Below are positions 32,271 through 40,765 of a stretch of 64,000 bases of DNA, in pieces. The stretch lies in assembly GCF_003614945.1 (NCBI RefSeq), contig NZ_QYCZ01000001.1, positions 514,001 to 578,000 on the forward strand. Reading direction: 5' to 3'. The notes beneath the pieces were generated by a model. The model did no database searches, had not been told where the DNA came from, and saw only the letters and a list, made by a program, of their open reading frames with translations. Source of the DNA: Bergeyella cardium. GTDB taxonomy: Bacteria; Bacteroidota; Bacteroidia; Flavobacteriales; Weeksellaceae. A program made the position numbers and the translations under genes. Position 1 is the stretch's first letter. Every line of letters begins with the position of its first letter.

Positions 32271-35200
32271 ATGGCAAATTTAGAGAATATAAACGAGATA
32301 GAGAAAGAGCAAACAGCCGATAGAGCCGAGAGAAATCCTAAACAAAAGAGGAAAATGCATTGGTTTTTTAAGCTCTTTATCTCTTTATTTATTGGGATTT
32401 TTATCCTCATTCTCACTTTATTTATCGCATTAAACCTCAGTGTAACTAAAAACTGGATTGCTCAGAAAGGTTTAGACTTTCTCAATAAAGATTTTAAGAC
32501 AAATATCTCTGCGAGCAGCGTAGAGATAAACTACTTTGGAGATGTAGTTATCCACGGATTAAAGGTAAAAGATGATAGAGGACTGGACTTCCTAAAAGCG
32601 GAATCTGTAGTTGCCGAATCTGATTGGATTTCCTTAGTAAAAGATGCCATTAACGGAACCAATTCCTTTAACTTTAAAAAGATTGCCCTGAATAATGCCG
32701 ATGTACAGGTCATTACCTATAAAGGGGATAGCACGGCTAATTTCATTAAGTTTATAGAACTCTTTGATGATGGCAAACCGCGAGACCCGAAGAAACCTCT
32801 CTTTAAGATGGCAGCGAGTATAGAGATTCATAATTCCAAGCTCTCTATCATCAACCAAAACTCTGAGGGAGATGCGGGCAAGTGGTTAGTTGGCACATCG
32901 GTGAATATGAGTATCCCTTCCCTTAAAATTGCAGGGCCAGATATTAATGCAGACCTTCAAAACCTCTCATTCACCACAGAACGATGGGGAAAAACTCATA
33001 AGGTAGAGCGGTTCGCAGGGCTGTTTTCACTAACTAATACAGCGCTTTCCTTTAAAGAATTAGTCTTTGATACCGATCACTCACTCTTAAAAGGTGATAT
33101 TTCGTTCAATCTCGATAAGGAAACCAAGTGGCAGGACTTTAATAATAGAGTAATCTGGGATTTAAAGTTTGACAATGAGACTAAATTAAGCGGTTACGAC
33201 ATCAGCTACTTCGTTACGAATTGGGACAATTATACCCCTCTAAGCCTGCAAGGGAAAATGTATGGTGTGCTCAATGATTTTAAGCTCCAAAACTTTATGC
33301 TGAGCAATGATAAGGTGAATATACGAGCGGTACAAACTCATCTTGCAAATCTTCTTGATGGAGATTTTCAAATCAAAGCGAGTGGCTTGTCTACCGATTT
33401 CACTTATAAAGACCTTAAAGCAATGTTCCCATCCTTTATTGCACAAAAGATGAAGAACTTTGCGGATGATTTCGGGCGCTTGAAATTCAATGGAAATGTA
33501 GAGGTAAATCCTAAGCAGGTCTATATAAATAAAGGAAACCTCATCACTGGGATAGGCAATGCTGAGATAAGAAACTTTTACCTCAATGATTTCAGTACAG
33601 ATATACCGAGGTACAGCGGAGATTTTAATATCCAAAACCTCAATACTTCTGCGATTACAAAATCTAAGCAGGTGGGGAATCTCTCTGGAACTTTCCACCT
33701 CAGAGGCAGGAGCTTTGATGTGAATACAATGGTACTGGAAACCACTTCCCATATTGCCAGCATAGAGCTAATGGGTAAAAATATCAAGAATTTATCTCTA
33801 AATGGTACGCTTAACCGTAAGCAGTATAATGGGGAAATCAGCATTAATGACCCTAATGCCCAAGCCCATATCAAGGGTTTGATAGATTTCAGTACCAGCC
33901 GTTTGTTTGCCAATGTAGAAGCCCATATCAAGCACCTGGATGTTCATTTCTTTAGTGGACAAAAGGGCAGGCAGATTGTAAGTGGAGATTTTAAAGGCAA
34001 GGTAGCAATGACGGATATTAATGACCTTACCTTAGATGCTTCTCTTCATAATATTCATTATTTCTCCGAAGGGCAGAAGATGAGTGTGCCAAGCGTAGAG
34101 GTAAATACCTACATTAACCAAGGCAACAGGGTTATCAGCATCAATGCCCCAAACGCCATCAATGGAAAGATAGAAGGGCAGTTTAACCTTGCTGACCTTG
34201 CAGGAATGGTGCAAAACGGAGCCGAGAGAATCCTTGTGAGCAACGAGCCTAAGAAAGTCTATAAAGGTCAGTTCTTCAATGCAGAATTTACCATTGGGCA
34301 GCAGCTTACCGACTACTTTATGCCCGAGCTTAAGCTCACCCCAACCAGCCCTATTACCCTCTCTTATGATGGGAATACCAACAACCTGAAACTCTCTGCA
34401 AGTATGGACAAAATAGTCTATACAATGAAGAAAAAGCAGAGCACAGAAATCGCTAAAAAAGCCTTGGAACAGCTCAAGATTTCTACACAAGCACCTGTGA
34501 AAAACGATAGCATAGTAGCTGAGCAAATTACCCTGAATATAGACACCGAAAACCCCGAAGACCAAATCTTCGCCAGAGCTAAAAGACTGCAATATGGCGA
34601 CAATGTTTTCAATGATTTCTCCCTCTATGGCGAGAACGAATACGGAGAAAAGCTCCACCTCTCTACCAGCTTTAAGTTTGGAAGCAAAACCGATGAGAAG
34701 AACAATAGCTTAAAGAGCTACTACATTACCTTAAACCAGACTTTGGATAAGGAGGGCAATTATATCTTCAAGTTTGCCCCTACGCATTTGAAGTTTAATA
34801 ACATCACTTGGAGCATAGACACCTCCGAAGACTTGGAGCAGTCCATCACCTACAAGAAGAAGACGGGTGAGGTATTGGTAGAAAACATCAGAATTTATTC
34901 GGATGACAGCTCGCTGTACATTAAAAATGCGCATTATAAATCTGCATCCAACTTTGAAGCGGAAGGCGAAGTGAGTAATCTACAAGTCTCCAAACTCTTT
35001 GAAATGCAGTCCGGAGGCAACAGTATGGACTTCCAGGGTGTAGCCAATGGTAATTTCCACATCGTGAAGAATGAAACGGCACTCGAACCTCTCATCAATA
35101 TCAATATAGAAGGGATGAAAATGGGCGGTAGAGATATGGGAAGCCTCAGTATAGACGCAAATAAAACCGATATACCGAATATTTACGACATCGGTATGAG

Positions 35201-36911
35201 GCTTAAATCCTCTGGATTATTCGGAGGGAATAAGCTCGATATCGTAGGTACGGTGGATAACAACCAAGAGACCCCAACCTTGGATATTAGCGCCAATATG
35301 AATGACTTTGACCTCGCTTTCAGCCAGCAGTTCGTTACGGGGATTTTCAGCAATATGCGAGGCAAGGCAAACGGTACCGTAAGGATTTCCGGTCCGTTGG
35401 ATGATATTGATTACAGTGGAGATATCAACCTCTCTAAATTCGGCTTCAGGCTCGACTTTACGGGGGTAGATTACACCTTTGACGATACCGTAATCCCTCT
35501 TTCCAAAGGCTTCGTAGTCCTCAACGATATTAGAATAAAAGACAACAGAGCTAATTCCGATGGTTCTATCTCTGGGTTTATCAGGTTTGATACCCTCGCT
35601 TCTATGGGCGTCAATCTCTTGGTAAGAGCGGAGAATCTCTTGGTCTTAGACTCTAATCAGAATACCAATGACCTTTTCTGGGGCAGGGTCTATGCTAATG
35701 GCGACCTCTACATCTCAGGGCCGGTAACGGGCTTGGATATTTCTACCCCAAATATGAAAGCGCTCAACGGCTCTGCCTTCGCCTTTAATTCCAGCTCTGC
35801 ATCCAGTGTAGAGGAGTTTAAAATGCTCAGATTCCTCCAAAGGGAAGCCAGTGGTGCTATCGTCTTAGCAAAAAAGAAAGCTACAGGAGCTAATGTAAAT
35901 GTAGATTTCACCCTCAGCGTAGATAAAGGCACGAATGTAAGCGTTTTGCTCGGCGAAAGTGTGGGCAATATCAATGTAAAAGGAGAATCCGAAAGGCTGA
36001 GATTCCAGCTTTCAAGGACGGGCGTAATCAACCTCAGTGGAGATTATTATGTGGATAATGGCTCGTTCGTTTCCAAAGCCATTCTGGAGCGAACCTTCCA
36101 GATTGCAAAGGGCAGTAACCTGAAGTGGGACGGCAATGCAATGACCCCTCAGCTCGGCATCAAGGCAAATTATAACCGTACCGTAACCAACCTCGGGCAA
36201 TATCTCGGCACCAGTACCTTGCCTCCTGTGAATATACAGCTCACAGTGAATATCTCGGGGACACTCAATGCACCGGATATTAGTTTTGATGTAGCTGCTC
36301 CTGAAGTTTCATCTCAAATCAAAGAAACCCTCGCCTCTAAGATGACCAATGAGGATGAGAAAATCCTCCAATTCGGCTCTGTACTCGCGCTCAGCAGTTT
36401 TAATATCTCCAACTCGGGGAGCCTTGACATTAATACCAATAATGCTTCTCAATCCATTGGTTACAATCTCGCATTTAAGCAGCTCACCTCTGCTCTGAAT
36501 ACCATTAGCGATGATGTGAAATTGGATATCGACTACCTCAAAGGCGACCAAGCTGCCAATACTGCCGATAGGGCAAATGCCAGCGCTCATATCACCGTAT
36601 CGCCAAGGGTGAGCATAAAAACAGCCCTCGGAGTGCCTATTGCCAAAACCCAAACTACAACCAATAACTACCTCTCTGGTGAAGGCACAATAGAATACGA
36701 TTGGAGCAAGAATAATGATGGCTCGCGCCTCTTCCGCGTATATTCTAAGCCCTCAAACATTGGGCTGATTGCCGGCTCCGAGACCTCTGCCAACCAAGCC
36801 TATGGCATCGGTGTAGTTTATACCAAAAGCTTTAACCGCTTCTTCCCTAAAAAAACCGATAAACAAAAACAAAACGAACAAAAGAAAGACAGTATAAGCG
36901 ATAAGAAGTAA
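32271..36911 (+). CDS. tamB: TamB-like translocation/assembly module protein
   Basis: A 1546-residue AsmA/TamB-type protein. After a basic cytoplasmic stretch there is one N-terminal membrane helix (about 34-58, FKLFISLFIGIFILILTLFI), then a very long periplasmic beta-taco built of repeated amphipathic strands, and a C-terminal DUF490/TamB domain (FDVAAPEVSSQIKETLAS, ending YGIGVVYTKSFNRFF). Such proteins bridge the envelope, in proteobacteria helping outer-membrane protein insertion and in general lipid transport. The start at 32271 avoids the overlapping tsaD gene. The final segment after the domain is highly charged (KKTDKQKQNEQKKDSISDKK). Confidence 0.9.
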   Translation: MANLENINEIEKEQTADRAERNPKQKRKMHWFFKLFISLFIGIFILILTLFIALNLSVTKNWIAQKGLDFLNKDFKTNISASSVEINYFGDVVIHGLKVKDDRGLDFLKAESVVAESDWISLVKDAINGTNSFNFKKIALNNADVQVITYKGDSTANFIKFIELFDDGKPRDPKKPLFKMAASIEIHNSKLSIINQNSEGDAGKWLVGTSVNMSIPSLKIAGPDINADLQNLSFTTERWGKTHKVERFAGLFSLTNTALSFKELVFDTDHSLLKGDISFNLDKETKWQDFNNRVIWDLKFDNETKLSGYDISYFVTNWDNYTPLSLQGKMYGVLNDFKLQNFMLSNDKVNIRAVQTHLANLLDGDFQIKASGLSTDFTYKDLKAMFPSFIAQKMKNFADDFGRLKFNGNVEVNPKQVYINKGNLITGIGNAEIRNFYLNDFSTDIPRYSGDFNIQNLNTSAITKSKQVGNLSGTFHLRGRSFDVNTMVLETTSHIASIELMGKNIKNLSLNGTLNRKQYNGEISINDPNAQAHIKGLIDFSTSRLFANVEAHIKHLDVHFFSGQKGRQIVSGDFKGKVAMTDINDLTLDASLHNIHYFSEGQKMSVPSVEVNTYINQGNRVISINAPNAINGKIEGQFNLADLAGMVQNGAERILVSNEPKKVYKGQFFNAEFTIGQQLTDYFMPELKLTPTSPITLSYDGNTNNLKLSASMDKIVYTMKKKQSTEIAKKALEQLKISTQAPVKNDSIVAEQITLNIDTENPEDQIFARAKRLQYGDNVFNDFSLYGENEYGEKLHLSTSFKFGSKTDEKNNSLKSYYITLNQTLDKEGNYIFKFAPTHLKFNNITWSIDTSEDLEQSITYKKKTGEVLVENIRIYSDDSSLYIKNAHYKSASNFEAEGEVSNLQVSKLFEMQSGGNSMDFQGVANGNFHIVKNETALEPLININIEGMKMGGRDMGSLSIDANKTDIPNIYDIGMRLKSSGLFGGNKLDIVGTVDNNQETPTLDISANMNDFDLAFSQQFVTGIFSNMRGKANGTVRISGPLDDIDYSGDINLSKFGFRLDFTGVDYTFDDTVIPLSKGFVVLNDIRIKDNRANSDGSISGFIRFDTLASMGVNLLVRAENLLVLDSNQNTNDLFWGRVYANGDLYISGPVTGLDISTPNMKALNGSAFAFNSSSASSVEEFKMLRFLQREASGAIVLAKKKATGANVNVDFTLSVDKGTNVSVLLGESVGNINVKGESERLRFQLSRTGVINLSGDYYVDNGSFVSKAILERTFQIAKGSNLKWDGNAMTPQLGIKANYNRTVTNLGQYLGTSTLPPVNIQLTVNISGTLNAPDISFDVAAPEVSSQIKETLASKMTNEDEKILQFGSVLALSSFNISNSGSLDINTNNASQSIGYNLAFKQLTSALNTISDDVKLDIDYLKGDQAANTADRANASAHITVSPRVSIKTALGVPIAKTQTTTNNYLSGEGTIEYDWSKNNDGSRLFRVYSKPSNIGLIAGSETSANQAYGIGVVYTKSFNRFFPKKTDKQKQNEQKKDSISDKK

Positions 36912-37015
36912 GCTTCGCACACTTGGCTTTTAGCGATGTGCAGTGAGTTTGTGAGGATAATTGCCTCGAACGCTCTCCACTCATTACCGAATAAAAGTAT
37001 TTTAGGAAAATTCTT

Positions 37016-37023
37016 TACATTTG
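37016..37023 (+). promoter_or_regulatory. -7 promoter box of the DUF3822 gene
   Basis: TACATTTG ends 8 nt before the ATG at 37032, so the 5' leader would be only about 4 nt. Confidence 0.55.
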
Positions 37024-37031
37024 CCTTGTTT

Positions 37032-37748
37032 ATGAACAAGCTATTATTACTTTTTACTCAGGGAGGGTTACAGTACCAGCTATCCAAAAGCAGAAATGTA
37101 TTGGAAGAGCAGCCCTATTTCTTAGATGAAGAAGCACCTGAGAATTTCCTCTCCTCAAAACTGGAGGAAATCCTGCAAAAGAATTACGATGAAGTGAGGG
37201 TTATCTCCGCTCTCAACAGGTTTAGCTTATTGCCTATTGGCTTTAAAGAGCATCAGATGGGGCATCAGTTGATTAATTACAATGCTCCTACCGATGAGCA
37301 AACCGATGAACTTATGCTCTCAATCAATAAACCGTTTGGTGTGCAGTTCTACTACACTTTCCCGAAGGAGTTTTATCATAAAATAAAGGGAGTGGGTGTG
37401 CCATCCTACTTTAATTTCTCTGGTGAGAAGTTTTTGAGTAGTATCAGTCCAAAGAATAAAAAGGAGATTCATATCAATCTTTATCATCATCAGTGTGAAT
37501 TTATCGCTCTTGACAAGAAAAAGCTCATCCTATATAATAATCTGGACATTAATTCTGAGGTAGATTTCCTTTACTTCATTATGTTTACCCTTAGCAAAAT
37601 AGGTTTTGGTATCAGAGATACTCATTTTTTTATCTATGGAGAGACTATAGAGAATGAAACCTTTATCTCCGAGCTTCAAAAGTTTGTGAAGAGGATAAAA
37701 ATTATAGTAGATAATATCCCCAAACGAAATTTTATCCTAAACTACTAA
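37032..37748 (+). CDS. DUF3822 family protein
   Basis: A 238-residue cytoplasmic protein that resembles DUF3822: MNKLLLLFTQGGLQYQLSKS at the start, EEILQKNYDEVRVISALNRFSLLP in the first third, and IHINLYHHQCEFIALDKKKLILYNN in the middle. The fold resembles an actin-like/ASKHA scaffold in related proteins but no ATP-binding residues are obvious. The start at 37032 is fixed by the promoter box; an in-frame ATG at 36936 precedes it. In related genomes, as I recall, this family is next to coaD/rsmD; those genes are not here. Confidence 0.75.
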   Translation: MNKLLLLFTQGGLQYQLSKSRNVLEEQPYFLDEEAPENFLSSKLEEILQKNYDEVRVISALNRFSLLPIGFKEHQMGHQLINYNAPTDEQTDELMLSINKPFGVQFYYTFPKEFYHKIKGVGVPSYFNFSGEKFLSSISPKNKKEIHINLYHHQCEFIALDKKKLILYNNLDINSEVDFLYFIMFTLSKIGFGIRDTHFFIYGETIENETFISELQKFVKRIKIIVDNIPKRNFILNY

Positions 37749-37840
37749 TTTCCCGCATACACCGTAGCCGGTGAGGCATTTATTAGCAGCAGGCTTTAAG
37801 CAAAAGGCAGCAGGCTTCAATAATATTACTCCATTAACAA
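37749..37840. repeat. Repeat motif and TAGC/AGCAG low-complexity stretch
   Basis: ACCGTAGCCGGT (37761-37772) is shared with 2259-2270. It is followed by GCAGCAGGCTTTAAGC and GGCAGCAGGCTTC, a local duplication of the AGCAGGCTT word. Confidence 0.5.
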
Positions 37841-37844
37841 AACA

Positions 37845-37875
37845 AACTCCTTCTTCTGAAAAGGAGGAGTTTTTT
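37845..37875 (+). terminator. Terminator after the DUF3822 gene
   Basis: AACTCCTTCTT, the loop CTGAA, and AAGGAGGAGTT (one G-T pair) followed by Ts. Confidence 0.7.
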
Positions 37876-37924
37876 AGTGTAATAATACCATAGCCTACCC
37901 TTAGCACAGCTGCCAGCTGACGGA

Positions 37925-37951
37925 CTTAGCCACAGTGTGGCAGGCAATTAT
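37925..37951. repeat. Repeat head block, copy 2
   Basis: Matches 2277-2303 at 25 of 27 positions (CTTAGCCACAGTGTGG... ending GGCAATTAT), and like that copy it lies directly before a tandem array. Confidence 0.7.
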
Positions 37952-37964
37952 CCTATTCCCCTAT

Positions 37965-38090
37965 GGGGATTTTAACATTTGGTACTAAACTGCCCTGTCC
38001 CGATATCGGAATTTTAACATTTACTACTATTTTGTCCTGTCGTCATATGACGACGGCACAGTTTTCTGCCAAACTGTCCTGTCGGGGTAC
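37965..38090. repeat. Tandem repeat, three units of 42 bp with palindromic junctions
   Basis: Units start at 37965, 38007 and 38049. Shared words are ATTTTAACATTT (units 1 and 2) and CTG(C/T)CCTGTC (all). The unit edges are palindromes with different sequences: TCCCC-TAT-GGGGA (unit 1 start), CCGATATCGG (1/2), GTCGTCATATGACGAC (2/3) and GGTACC (unit 3 end). Unit 3 also carries ACAGTTT-TCTGCC-AAACTGT. The 37749-38153 gap holds no gene. Confidence 0.75.
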
Positions 38091-38093
38091 CAA

Positions 38094-38155
38094 TCAGCTT
38101 TTAGCTGATAGCTGCTGGCTAATAGCTATTAGCCAAAAGCCATCAGCTACCTGCT
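38094..38155. repeat. TAGC-rich repeat with an 18-bp palindrome
   Basis: Contains the perfect palindrome GGCTAATAGCTATTAGCC (38117-38134) within flanking AGCTGATAGCTGCT and CATCAGCTACC. It lies at the 3' end of the minus-strand barrel gene and could also act as its transcription end. Confidence 0.6.
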
Positions 38156-40673
38156 ACATTGTCTCTCGTTGTTCGTCTTCGTTATTGTTTTCGTGAGGGT
38201 GGGATTGTCTTCTCTTCGGTTGGTCGATTTTCTCTCCTTGCTTAAAGCGATAGGAAAGAGAGAGAGTAAAGGTGCGAGGCTGGAACTGCATATATCCGTA
38301 GCGCTCGAAGCTGTCGCCATAGCTGTACTTCCTCATCGCACGCGTATTGAAGATGTCTTGTATATTAAATGATAGCGTACCATTGCCTTTCCAGAGGGTT
38401 TTATTCGCTCCGAAATTGATGGAGTATTCATCTTTATTTCTGCTGGATTCGGTTTTCTTCCCACCCTTGAACATCCCTTGCACTTGTATGCTTAGGGTTT
38501 TATCAATCTTGAAAGTACTCGTGAGCCTCCCCTTACCCGAAAAGCCATTTCCCTCAAAGGAGAGGGGCTTGTCCATAAGGCTGGCATCGTAGAAGCTCCC
38601 TGTGGTTTTGTAGAGGTAGAGGTCCATATTCCCCATTATCCTCCACCAAGAGAATATATCGGCAGTGGCATTGATATCTATCCCGAGTTTTTCCTTCGTC
38701 CCAATATTATAAGGCTTGGAGCGGAGTACATCTGAGGTAGGGCTTTCGCGGAGGGTAACCATTTGGGTTTCTCCCTCGTCTTTTTTGTAGTAGAGGGTAG
38801 GGTTTATGGTGAGCTTCCCTTTTTGGATGGCATACCCGAGCTCGAGCTGATGAGAGAATTCAGGGTTGAGGTCAAGGTTTCCTTCAAAAATATTCCTGTC
38901 GTCATTCAGGTTGAATGAATTGAATGGAACGAGGAAGAAGGAGCGCGGCCGTTTTATCCTTCGGGAATAGTTGAGCAGGAGCTGATTTTTATTGCTTCCG
39001 CCGATATCATAGCTCAGGAAAGCGCTTGGGAATAGGTCTGTGTAGCTCTTGCTCATAGCGGTATTGCCCAGCGTAGGGTTGCTAAATGAGATGTCTATAC
39101 TCGTGTTCTCTACCCGTAGCCCAAGCTGATAGCCGAATCGGTTAAATTTAGACTTAAACTGAGTGTAGAAGGAGTTAAACATCTCCGTATAATTCGTCTG
39201 GCTAGTGAAATTATCCACTATGCTGAAATTGATATCATCGGTAGATTTGAGCACCTTGTAGTCGTAGTCATTCGAATTTCTATCAAAACGATAGCCTGCT
39301 TCTAATCGAGACACCTCACCGATGGGGAGTTCATAATCTATCTTGCCCAAGAGTGTCCTATTGGTCGTGTTCTGATCTACCAAATTGCGGGATACGAATG
39401 CAGAATTTACCGTTTCCTTGATGTTATTCTTATCCTCATTCTCATTTTTTTGAATGCTGAAAGATGCCGAGAGGTTGTGCCCTTTGGTATTAAACTTATG
39501 GTCTATGCCGAAATCTCCTTGCATAGAAGTTCCCTTACCATTGGAAAGGCTTAATCTATTGCTGTATGAGGAGGAAAGGCTGGTGAGTTTTTCATAATCT
39601 ACCGAGTCTCTTCCCTCGTTGTTCATATGGCGGAGGAGCCCACTAAGGTTGATGGAGGTTTTATCGGTAATATCAAGGGTAAAGCCTGTATTGAGGTTAT
39701 AGTTCTTCCCATCATTTCTGTTATCAGTGGTCTGGTTGAGGGTAGAAGTGGTGATGTTATGAGCATCAAAGTAGCGGGTATTGTTCTCTCGGGTATGCTC
39801 TCTACGGCTTTGCCCACCGCCACCGTTCAGGTACCATATAAAGTTGCCTTGTTTCCAGCTCAGGTTGGTATTGAGCCTACTCATCGGCAGGTAGCCCAAA
39901 GCGCCTTCTACACTTCCATTGAAGCCCTTAGATTTTGATTTTTTAAGGATAATGTTCAAGATACCTGCCGTACCACTTGCTTCAAACTTGGAAGAAGGAT
40001 TGGTGATGACTTCAATTCGCTCAATCTGGTCTGCGGGAATTGCTTGCAAGGCATTAGAGCCACTGTCTATCCCGAGTAGAGCAGAGGGTTTTCCATTGAT
40101 GAGGAAGGTTACATTGGAGTTGCCCCTCATAGATACGGTGCCGTCTATATCTACATCTACTGAAGGTACATTAGAAAGCACATCTTGGAGGTTCCCTCCT
40201 TTACTGAGTACATCGGTGGAGGGGTCGTATACTTTTTTATCGAGCTCTACTTTATAGGCTTTATTAGAAGAAGCTACGATGGTAACCCCCTCAATATTCT
40301 TTGTGGAAGATAGAGTAGCGCTTTCCTCTTTCTGAATCTTGAAATTTCCATTGGTGCTTTGCAGGGAGAAAGCTCTTTGGGTTATATATTTCTTATAATC
40401 TATGGCTTCTATGCTGATAGAATATTCACCAGAAGGTAGGCTAATGCTGTATTTACCGTTTTCATCGGTGAGGATGGCATCTCTCACACTGCTGTCGGTC
40501 TTATGATGAAAGCTCACCGATGCGTAAGCCACTCCTTGATTGTTCTGATTGGTTACTTGCCCACTAATATTGAGCTTTTCCTGTGCAAAAGAAAAGCTCG
40601 CAGCACTCATCGCTACGGCTATTGGCAGGGCTCTTTTCCTGATAATGGTGGATATTTCTATATTCTTTATCAT
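38154..40673 (-). CDS. TonB-receptor-like outer-membrane beta-barrel protein
   Basis: An 839-residue outer-membrane protein. The start at 40673 gives a signal peptide ending in SAASFSFAQ; a longer in-frame start at 40766 lies upstream of the promoter and collides with the divergent flippase gene. Residues about 35-115 are a carboxypeptidase-regulatory-like domain (NISGQVTNQNNQGVAYASVS, DENGKYSISLPSGEYSISIE). A plug follows (VLSNVPSVDVDIDGTVSMRG, IERIEVITNPSSKFEASGTAGILNI), then a 22-strand-type barrel of the OMP_b-brl_3 group ending QPRTFTLSLSYRFKQGEK. A His/Arg/Asn-rich tail ends the protein. Substrate unknown. Confidence 0.88.
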   Translation of the reverse strand: MIKNIEISTIIRKRALPIAVAMSAASFSFAQEKLNISGQVTNQNNQGVAYASVSFHHKTDSSVRDAILTDENGKYSISLPSGEYSISIEAIDYKKYITQRAFSLQSTNGNFKIQKEESATLSSTKNIEGVTIVASSNKAYKVELDKKVYDPSTDVLSKGGNLQDVLSNVPSVDVDIDGTVSMRGNSNVTFLINGKPSALLGIDSGSNALQAIPADQIERIEVITNPSSKFEASGTAGILNIILKKSKSKGFNGSVEGALGYLPMSRLNTNLSWKQGNFIWYLNGGGGQSRREHTRENNTRYFDAHNITTSTLNQTTDNRNDGKNYNLNTGFTLDITDKTSINLSGLLRHMNNEGRDSVDYEKLTSLSSSYSNRLSLSNGKGTSMQGDFGIDHKFNTKGHNLSASFSIQKNENEDKNNIKETVNSAFVSRNLVDQNTTNRTLLGKIDYELPIGEVSRLEAGYRFDRNSNDYDYKVLKSTDDINFSIVDNFTSQTNYTEMFNSFYTQFKSKFNRFGYQLGLRVENTSIDISFSNPTLGNTAMSKSYTDLFPSAFLSYDIGGSNKNQLLLNYSRRIKRPRSFFLVPFNSFNLNDDRNIFEGNLDLNPEFSHQLELGYAIQKGKLTINPTLYYKKDEGETQMVTLRESPTSDVLRSKPYNIGTKEKLGIDINATADIFSWWRIMGNMDLYLYKTTGSFYDASLMDKPLSFEGNGFSGKGRLTSTFKIDKTLSIQVQGMFKGGKKTESSRNKDEYSINFGANKTLWKGNGTLSFNIQDIFNTRAMRKYSYGDSFERYGYMQFQPRTFTLSLSYRFKQGEKIDQPKRRQSHPHENNNEDEQRETM

Positions 40674-40714
40674 AGATGAAATCGTTTTCGTAGCATTAGA
40701 CTTGGGTTTGCTAC

Positions 40715-40722
40715 CAAAGTTA
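40715..40722 (-). promoter_or_regulatory. -7 promoter box of the barrel gene
   Basis: TAACTTTG on the minus strand, 41 nt before the ATG at 40673. It argues against the longer reading from 40766. Confidence 0.55.
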
Positions 40723-40727
40723 AAGCA

Positions 40728-40761
40728 TTGACCTTTCGGAATGCAGTTTTTTTTATCTTTG
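40728..40761 (+). promoter_or_regulatory. Flippase promoter next to the start codon
   Basis: TTG (40728-40730), a 23-nt spacer and TATCTTTG (40754-40761), followed by CTCA and the ATG. The RNA start is predicted at the ATG itself. The spacing is identical to prfB and ruvC. Confidence 0.65.
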
Positions 40762-40765
40762 CTCA

